Assembly: GCA_900547815.1 (NCBI GenBank)
Contig: URHY01000012.1
Coordinates: 1 to 38,493, forward strand
DNA: 38,493 nt
From: an uncultured Solobacterium sp.
GTDB lineage: Bacteria; Bacillota_I; Bacilli_A; Erysipelotrichales; Erysipelotrichaceae
Direction of reading: 5' to 3'
The position numbers and the translations under genes are program-made. Below, one piece after another: positions 33,627-38,493 of this stretch (its first letter is position 1; each line of letters begins with the position of its first letter). The notes below the pieces were generated by a model, which was given only the letters and a program-made list of their open reading frames with translations, made no database searches and was not told where the DNA came from.

Positions 33627-34349
33627 TTATTTTTTTGTTTTTAACACTGCTTCCACAATTTTTTGATCTTCTCTATTTAATTCTAAATTATCTAATAAAT
33701 CTGGACGATACAGTGCAGTTCGTTTCAAAGATTCTTCATGTCTATATTTCTTAATATTCGCATGATGCCCACTCAATAATACATCAGGAACTCTTTTCCC
33801 ATCATACACTTCCGGTCTTGTATATTGTGGATATTCTAATAATCCATTTGAGAAAGAATCATCATCACTTGAATCTTGACGAATTACTCCAGGCAAAATA
33901 CGCAATATGCAATCACACATAACCATACATGCACTTTCTCCACCGGTTAAGACAAAGTCACCTAAAGACATTTGAATATCCACATAATCACGAATTCTTT
34001 CATCAAATCCTTCATAATGTCCACAAATGAATATTAAATGATCTTTTAAAGATAATTCCTTTGCGATTTGTTGATTAAAAGTCTTCCCCTGAGGCGTCAA
34101 CAAAATAACTGTACTATCTTCTGTGCGAATGGATTGTAATGCATCTAATATCGGTTGGCACATCAAAACCATTCCGGCTCCACCACCATAGGGAGTATCA
34201 TCTACATGCCCATGTTTTTCTTTCGTAAACTTTCGAAAATTAATGGTTTCAAATTCAAATAGTTCTTTTTCTTTTGCACGCTTTAGAATACTTGTCGTCA
34301 TTAATGGTTCAAAATATTCTGGGAATAATGTTAATACTGATATTTTCAT
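33627..34349 (-). CDS. trmD: tRNA (guanine-N1)-methyltransferase
   Basis: 240 aa SPOUT enzyme that makes m1G37 in tRNA and protects the reading frame. ISVLTLFPEYFEPLMTTSI at the N terminus, the SAM-binding trefoil knot with FICGHYEGFDERI near 108-120 and SLGDFVLTGGESA near 130-142, and a C-terminal RPEVYDGKRVPDVLLSGHH. The segment after GGES (CMVMCDCILRILPGVI) is a little unusual in its Cys content. The start overlaps the rimM stop by four bases. Confidence 0.96.
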   Translation of the reverse strand: MKISVLTLFPEYFEPLMTTSILKRAKEKELFEFETINFRKFTKEKHGHVDDTPYGGGAGMVLMCQPILDALQSIRTEDSTVILLTPQGKTFNQQIAKELSLKDHLIFICGHYEGFDERIRDYVDIQMSLGDFVLTGGESACMVMCDCILRILPGVIRQDSSDDDSFSNGLLEYPQYTRPEVYDGKRVPDVLLSGHHANIKKYRHEESLKRTALYRPDLLDNLELNREDQKIVEAVLKTKK

Positions 34350-34834
34350 CGTAAACCATCCATTTCACGAATTGTGATTTCATGTGCATCTTTATTTACA
34401 TCCAGTACGAATGCTGGTACAAAAGGCAATAAGAAGCTATTACCTTTTGATTTTACACGAAGCACTAAATTAGCACCTGTTTCTAATATATCTACAACTT
34501 CACCAAGATTTTCTTTTTTCTCATTATATACAGTACAATTCATCAATTCATGATAGTAATATTGACCTTCTTCAAGTTCTGGTAAATCATCTTGAGCAAT
34601 GAATAGATTCTTTGTCTTTAATTGTTCTGCTTTTTCAATGGAATCAATTCCTTCAAAATAACAATATCCAAAGCCTTTTTGTTCGCGATAGCGCACTACA
34701 GTTAAAGTACGACCATCTTCTAAATGCAAGACTCTTCCTTTTTCAAAACGATGTTGGGGATCATCTGTCACAAGATATAATTTACATTCACCCTTAAGTC
34801 CATGAGTATTGATGATTTGAGCTACTTTTATCAT
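34346..34834 (-). CDS. rimM: Ribosome maturation factor RimM
   Basis: 162 aa 30S assembly factor that binds S19. N-terminal domain with VAQIINTHGLKGECKLYLVTDDP near 4-26 and C-terminal PRC-barrel with YYHELMNCTVYN and LLPFVPAFVLDVN. AGGAGG lies just before the start, immediately after a terminator hairpin behind khpA. Coupled to trmD by an ATGA overlap. Confidence 0.94.
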   Translation of the reverse strand: MIKVAQIINTHGLKGECKLYLVTDDPQHRFEKGRVLHLEDGRTLTVVRYREQKGFGYCYFEGIDSIEKAEQLKTKNLFIAQDDLPELEEGQYYYHELMNCTVYNEKKENLGEVVDILETGANLVLRVKSKGNSFLLPFVPAFVLDVNKDAHEITIREMDGLR

Positions 34835-34844
34835 ATGTCCTCCT

Positions 34845-34873
34845 AAAAAAATCAGGATGTGAAATCACATCCT
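34845..34873 (-). terminator. Terminator-like hairpin between khpA and rimM
   Basis: AGGATGTGA (34865-34873) pairs with TCACATCCT (34854-34862) around two bases (in practice a slightly shorter stem with a larger loop), followed by GA and TTTTTTT. It overlaps the end of khpA and touches the rimM ribosome binding site. Confidence 0.85.
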
Positions 34874-35120
34874 AATACGCTTCAAATTTTACTGAAATTC
34901 TTTTGTGTACATCACGTGCCGCAATAGACATCATCTGACGAATACTGCTAGCCATAATTCCTTTGCGACCAATTAAACGTGCAACATCTTCGCTATTGGC
35001 ATATACATACAATAAAATTTCATTTTCATTTGTAGTTGCCATTGTTTTTACAGATAATGCTTTTTGATCATCTACAAGTGGTAAACAAATGTCTAATAAT
35101 GTTTTTTCTAAATCAATCAT
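34872..35120 (-). CDS. khpA: KH-domain RNA-binding protein KhpA (YlqC)
   Basis: 82 aa protein with a single KH domain; the GxxG loop is seen as ARLIGRKGIMASSIRQMM near 47-64. KhpA acts with KhpB in RNA binding linked to cell division and elongation in Gram-positive bacteria. The start overlaps the rpsP stop by one base, the standard rpsP-khpA pair. Confidence 0.93.
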   Translation of the reverse strand: MIDLEKTLLDICLPLVDDQKALSVKTMATTNENEILLYVYANSEDVARLIGRKGIMASSIRQMMSIAARDVHKRISVKFEAY

Positions 35121-35389
35121 TATTTTGAACTTTTAGCTTCGTGCATTTCTTTTAAAACACCTTCGTGTGATAAAATTGAACGAACTGTATCAGTTGGTTG
35201 TGCACCATTGCTTAACCATTTCTTTGTTAATTCTTTGTCTAATGTAACTTTGTTTTCAACTTTATTTGGGTTGTATGTACCAATTTGTTCAATGAAACGA
35301 CCATCACGAGGACTACGTGAGTCAGCAGCTACTATACGGTAGAAAGGAGCCCCCTTTTTACCCATTCTTTTTAAACGTAATTTAACCAT
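35120..35389 (-). CDS. rpsP: Ribosomal protein S16
   Basis: 89 aa small-subunit protein with the typical [25 protein letters not shown] start and [10 protein letters not shown] motif. First gene of the rpsP-khpA-rimM-trmD set. Its promoter overlaps the ffh terminator. Confidence 0.97.
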   Translation of the reverse strand: MVKLRLKRMGKKGAPFYRIVAADSRSPRDGRFIEQIGTYNPNKVENKVTLDKELTKKWLSNGAQPTDTVRSILSHEGVLKEMHEAKSSK

Positions 35390-35429
35390 ATTTAAATTCC
35401 TACCTTTTCTAATTTATTAAAGCTCATAT

Positions 35430-35458
35430 AGAATAACATGAATAAAATAAGGTGTCAA
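35430..35458 (-). promoter_or_regulatory. rpsP promoter overlapping the ffh terminator
   Basis: Minus strand -35 TTGACA (35453-35458), 17-bp spacer, -10 TATTCT (35430-35435). The -35 box is formed in part by the 3' arm of the ffh terminator stem. Confidence 0.7.
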
Positions 35459-35487
35459 GTATTTTTACTTTACACCTTATTTTTTTA
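35438..35487. terminator. ffh terminator
   Basis: AATAAGGTGT and ACACCTTATT (minus: 35472-35481 with 35446-35455) form a 10-bp stem with a 16-base loop, followed by TTTATT on the minus strand. The long loop makes it weaker than most here. Confidence 0.75.
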
Positions 35488-36903
35488 TTTTTTCTTCTTT
35501 TTCTTTTTAGCCTTCTGTTTCTTACTACCAGTATGCTTTGACATACCTGGCATTCCACCGCCACGTTGCATATTCTGCAATCCAGCCATATCTGGAAGTT
35601 TTGCCTTACCACTCATCATCTTAGTCATCATCTGCATTTGTTCTAATTGATTAATCAAACGATTGACATCCATGACTTTAACTCCAGCACCCTTGGCAAT
35701 ACGGTTTTTTCTTGATGCTTTTAAACATGATGGGTTTTCACGTTCATATTCAGTCATTGATAAAATAATGGCCTCACTCTTTTTCATTTGTGAATTCATT
35801 TTTTCATCGTCTAAATTTTTTGCGACTTTATTAATCCCAGGAATCATATTCATCATTTTTTGCATAGATCCCATTTTAGATACTTGTCCTAATTGCGCTA
35901 GCAAATCATTGAATGTGAATACACCCTGTTTCATACGTTCAGCTGTTTTCTTCTGAACATCCATATCCAACTTATCTTGAGCTTGTTCGACTAATGATAC
36001 AATGTCTCCCATTCCCAGAATACGATCTGCCATTCGGTCAGGATGGAATTCTTCTAAATCCTCAACTTTTTCACCATTTGATACAAACAATACAGGAACA
36101 TTTGTAATAGAACGAACAGACAACAATCCACCACCACGTGCATCACCATCCATTTTAGTTACAATTAATCCTGTTACAGATAATTGCTCATTAAATTCTT
36201 TCGCAACAGTGACAATGTCTTGACCTGTCATTGCATCTACAGTCAATAGAATTTCATCTGGAACAACTAGCTCTTTCATTTGTTGAAGCTCATGCATCAA
36301 TGCTTCATCAATATGTAAACGACCAGCCGTATCAAAGATTACCAAATCTTTTTGACGATCTCTTGCGTATGTCAATGCTTGTTTTGCTGTTTCAACTGCA
36401 GGTGTTTCTGGACCACATGTGAATACTTCTACATCTATACTTTTACCGAGTGTCTGTAACTGTTCAATAGCAGCAGGACGAACTACGTCACATGCCACTA
36501 ATAAAACACGACGTGCCAATTTATTTTTACAGTAATTGGCAATTTTTGCACTTGCTGTCGTTTTACCAGTACCTTGTAAACCAACCATCATAACCGTAGT
36601 CATACCCTGTTTTTTAAAGTGGATATGTGCATCTTCCTCACCTAATAAGGTTTGTAGTTCATCATGTACAATTTTGACTACCATCTGACCTGGATTTAAA
36701 GAATCTAATACTTCTTGTCCTAATGCCTTTTCTTTTACATTTTCAACAAAGCTCTTAACAACATCATAATTAACGTCGGCTTCTAATAATGACATGCGTA
36801 CTTCTTTTAACATGTCAGTCATATTTTTTTCAGTTAGTTTTCCCTGTCCTGAAATATTCTTAAATGCTTTATTTAAGCGTTCACTTAATGATTCAAATGC
36901 CAT
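35485..36903 (-). CDS. ffh: Signal recognition particle protein Ffh
   Basis: 472 aa SRP GTPase that binds signal sequences and delivers ribosomes to FtsY. N domain, then G domain with GLQGTGKTTASAKIANY near 107-123, CDVVRPAAIEQL near 137-148, DTAGRLHID near 190-198 and TKMDGDARGGG near 248-258, then the Met-rich M domain from about 300 with GKAKLPDMAGLQNMQ near the end. It finishes in an unusually pure Lys run. The usual upstream partner ylxM is not adjacent; a frameshifted acetyltransferase gene is. Confidence 0.97.
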   Translation of the reverse strand: MAFESLSERLNKAFKNISGQGKLTEKNMTDMLKEVRMSLLEADVNYDVVKSFVENVKEKALGQEVLDSLNPGQMVVKIVHDELQTLLGEEDAHIHFKKQGMTTVMMVGLQGTGKTTASAKIANYCKNKLARRVLLVACDVVRPAAIEQLQTLGKSIDVEVFTCGPETPAVETAKQALTYARDRQKDLVIFDTAGRLHIDEALMHELQQMKELVVPDEILLTVDAMTGQDIVTVAKEFNEQLSVTGLIVTKMDGDARGGGLLSVRSITNVPVLFVSNGEKVEDLEEFHPDRMADRILGMGDIVSLVEQAQDKLDMDVQKKTAERMKQGVFTFNDLLAQLGQVSKMGSMQKMMNMIPGINKVAKNLDDEKMNSQMKKSEAIILSMTEYERENPSCLKASRKNRIAKGAGVKVMDVNRLINQLEQMQMMTKMMSGKAKLPDMAGLQNMQRGGGMPGMSKHTGSKKQKAKKKKKKK

Positions 36904-36928
36904 AAATATAATCTCCCTAAACTCTTTA

Positions 36929-36957
36929 AGTTTACCTAATTTTCATTTAAATTACAA
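36929..36957 (-). promoter_or_regulatory. Possible ffh promoter
   Basis: Minus strand -35 TTGTAA (36952-36957), 17-bp spacer, -10 TAAACT (36929-36934), about 25 bases before the ffh start and inside the end of the acetyltransferase reading frame. Confidence 0.35.
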
Positions 36958-37438
36958 TGGAATGCCAAACGACTTTGTCCATTTTTTAAATAAATAGTAC
37001 CAACATGTTTAAATCCATGTCTAATCAAAAATTTTGCATTGGTTTATTGTCAATATGTGTATCCATACGAATATTATCAATTTTAGAAGAACAATATTCT
37101 AAAATGATATTAGCCATATGTTTTTTTAATCCACGAGTCGCAATTCGATGAATCACTCCATATGGCTCATCATTTAACCATTGACCATCATAGATTTTGT
37201 TGTAACAAGGATCAATTCCGCAGTAAAATACAAAACTAGCCTGAATACCATCCTCATCTTCTAAAACATACATTTCACCTTTTGCGATATCTTCAGACAA
37301 TATTTCTTTTGATGGATATCCATTTGTCCATTGATTTACATTTCCACAAGAAGCCATAAATTTTCTTGCTCTATCATATATTTCTAATAATATAGGCATA
37401 TCTTCTAATGTTGCCTTACGAATTAATTCTCTTGCCAT
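36936..37438 (-). pseudogene. GNAT-family N-acetyltransferase, frameshifted near the C terminus
   Basis: From the ATG at 37438 (16-base overlap with the glycosyltransferase end) the frame encodes 137 aa ending DNKPMQNF at a TGA (37025-37027). Read in the -1 frame from there, it continues LIRHGFKHVGTIYLKNG then SRLAFHCNLNEN to a TAG at 36936, exactly the missing GNAT C terminus (DNKxMQxxLxxxGFxxxGxI). The join is a run of five T after four A, where A AAT TTT precedes TGA in phase for -1 slippage. This may be a single-base deletion, a sequencing error or a genuine recoding site. The substrate is unknown. Confidence 0.75.
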
Positions 37439-38355
37439 TTTAAAGACCACCCAAACTTAATACACGCGATGAATCGCCATACACGATATCCTATTTTATA
37501 AAATATATTAATTTTTGACCAATCAATTACAGCTGGTACATAAACAGGTTGATCTTTTCTCGAATAGAAAAAAATCAAAGTGTATAAAATTACCATATCA
37601 CTATTATAAAAGTTAATATCGTAATAAAAGTTTTCTTCAGGAAACCATTGATGCAAACAAAGCTCTTGATACTCATAGGCTGCACGCATTTCATAAGCCT
37701 GCACAATATCCATATGATCGGTTAAAGATCCTGGACGTTTCACATAATGATAGTAACAATTAGGCATTATAGATATGCGCTTCGCATTATAAATTGCCTT
37801 AAAAACCGTATATGTGTCTTCAAATCCTTTTTTTTCATCAGGAAATTGAACATTTTTAAAACAAGAAGCCGCATATAATTTTCCCCAAGGGTAATTATTA
37901 ATCCCCTTATTTTGAGACAATGCTCTTAGTGCAGATAAAGAATCCATAGTTTGTTTTCGCATAGGACTTACTGGTATGGATAAACCTTTATATTCAATAC
38001 GATAACCGCAAGTTACTATATCACTATTTGTTTTGATAGCTCGATCAACCATTTTTTCTATCATTTTAGGATCTAAATAATCATCACTATCCACAAATAA
38101 ATAGTAGTCACCCGTAGCCTTTTCTAATGCCCGATTTCGAGTAGTAGAAATACCTGCATTTTCATAGCTATATACATGAATGAAATCATACTTACTTGCA
38201 TATAAATTCGCAATTTCTAAAGATGAATCGGTTGTTCCATCATTTATAATAATAATTTCTATATTTTTGTATGTCTGTAAAAGAATAGATTCCAGACATT
38301 TTGATAAATATTTTTCCACATTATATACTGGAATCAATATACTTACTTTATACAT
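37423..38355 (-). CDS. Family 2 glycosyltransferase
   Basis: 310 aa from the ATG at 38355 (MYKVSILIPVYNVEKYL), with AAGGAGG upstream; an 18-codon extension is rejected. GT-A fold: LIPVYNVEKYLSKCLESIL near 6-24, IIIINDGTTDSS near 34-45, STTRNRALEKATGDYYLFVDSDDYLD with the metal-binding DSDD near 91-94, then a less conserved acceptor half. No clear membrane segment. Such enzymes usually decorate wall polymers, capsule or glycolipids; the acceptor cannot be told from one isolated gene. It overlaps the acetyltransferase gene, so they form one unit upstream of ffh. Confidence 0.9.
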   Translation of the reverse strand: MYKVSILIPVYNVEKYLSKCLESILLQTYKNIEIIIINDGTTDSSLEIANLYASKYDFIHVYSYENAGISTTRNRALEKATGDYYLFVDSDDYLDPKMIEKMVDRAIKTNSDIVTCGYRIEYKGLSIPVSPMRKQTMDSLSALRALSQNKGINNYPWGKLYAASCFKNVQFPDEKKGFEDTYTVFKAIYNAKRISIMPNCYYHYVKRPGSLTDHMDIVQAYEMRAAYEYQELCLHQWFPEENFYYDINFYNSDMVILYTLIFFYSRKDQPVYVPAVIDWSKINIFYKIGYRVWRFIACIKFGWSLKWQEN

Positions 38356-38437
38356 GAACGGCCTCCTTGAATGCCATAATACAATATCTCTTAAATAAAA
38401 AAATATCAAATTTACATATAAGAATCAACAAAAATCT

Positions 38438-38493
38438 AAAAAAAAAGGACCCGGCAGCTAGCTATCTTCGCAGGGGCAAGCCCAACTATTGTC
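38438..38493 (-). ncRNA. Repeated structured 3' element, copy 3 (truncated by window edge)
   Basis: Only the 3' part is in the window. On the minus strand it reads AGTTGGGCTTG, a variable apical region, CGGGTCC and then a long T-tract. The outer terminator stem GGGCTTG/CGGGTCC keeps the CTTG with YGGG pairing of copies 1 and 2, while the apical hairpin is quite different and contains AGCTAGCT. It lies about 85 bases before the glycosyltransferase start and probably ends the transcript of the next gene outside the window. Confidence 0.5.

Noticed and set aside
32737..33644. Two plus-strand open frames of 139 and 129 codons
   Set aside because: They lie opposite lepB and rplS and their leaders, which are unmistakable genes with good start sites; no promoter or ribosome binding site of their own.

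Overview
This AT-rich window is a chromosomal segment of a low-GC Firmicute. The gene content and the compressed housekeeping order (ffh-rpsP-khpA-rimM-trmD-rplS-lepB-rbgA-rnhB-dprA-topA-trmFO-xerC-rpsB-tsf-pyrH-frr-uppS-cdsA-rseP) suggest the Erysipelotrichia, an inference from synteny and protein style only. Nearly every gene lies on the minus strand. The plus-strand genes are a cut-off tail at the left edge, fucO, the BlaI/M56 pair and a hemolysin III gene. I see no tRNA, rRNA, CRISPR array, insertion sequence or prophage.

Layout. 1-2.5 kb: convergent gene tail, a two-gene polar amino acid ABC importer (cystine-like) behind a MerR-type promoter, and an AEC-family transporter. 2.6-3.9 kb: fucO with a cre-like site and a palindromic operator in its promoter. 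3.9-7.5 kb is the accessory-looking part: an exported NlpC/P60-like protein with Ig-like domains, two paralogous small exported proteins, and, divergent from them, a BlaI-like repressor overlapping an M56 membrane metallopeptidase. 7.6-9.0 kb: metK with a divergent S-box-type SAM riboswitch. 9.1-12.8 kb: dnaE plus a LUD-domain gene. 12.8-19.1 kb: smc-ftsY-ylxM-ackA-nrnA operon, with smc divergent from hemolysin III. 20-26 kb: rseP, cdsA, uppS, frr, pyrH, tsf, rpsB. 26-31 kb: xerC, trmFO, topA, dprA. 31-36.9 kb: rnhB, rbgA, lepB, rplS, trmD, rimM, khpA, rpsP, ffh. 37-38.4 kb: a frameshifted GNAT acetyltransferase and a family 2 glycosyltransferase.

How the genes work together. SRP-dependent export is represented by Ffh, FtsY and YlxM with signal peptidase LepB and site-2 protease RseP. 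Translation is served by S2, S16, L19, EF-Ts, RRF, RimM, TrmD, TrmFO and RbgA, and DNA maintenance by DnaE, TopA, SMC, XerC, DprA and RnhB. UppS and CdsA supply envelope lipid precursors.

Most unusual observations: (1) a repeated intergenic element, two full copies and one edge-truncated copy, with compensatory base changes in two stems and a conserved U-tract terminator, lying just after stop codons; (2) the divergent BlaI/M56 plus paired-exported-protein module, whose two promoters share a 17-bp direct repeat over their -35 boxes; (3) a GNAT gene interrupted exactly at an in-phase A AAT TTT heptamer; (4) a predicted leaderless hemolysin III mRNA; (5) an SMC with both coiled-coil arms shortened to a similar extent; (6) a MerR-type 19-bp-spacer promoter. 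All RNA structures and promoters were found by eye and none has been computed.
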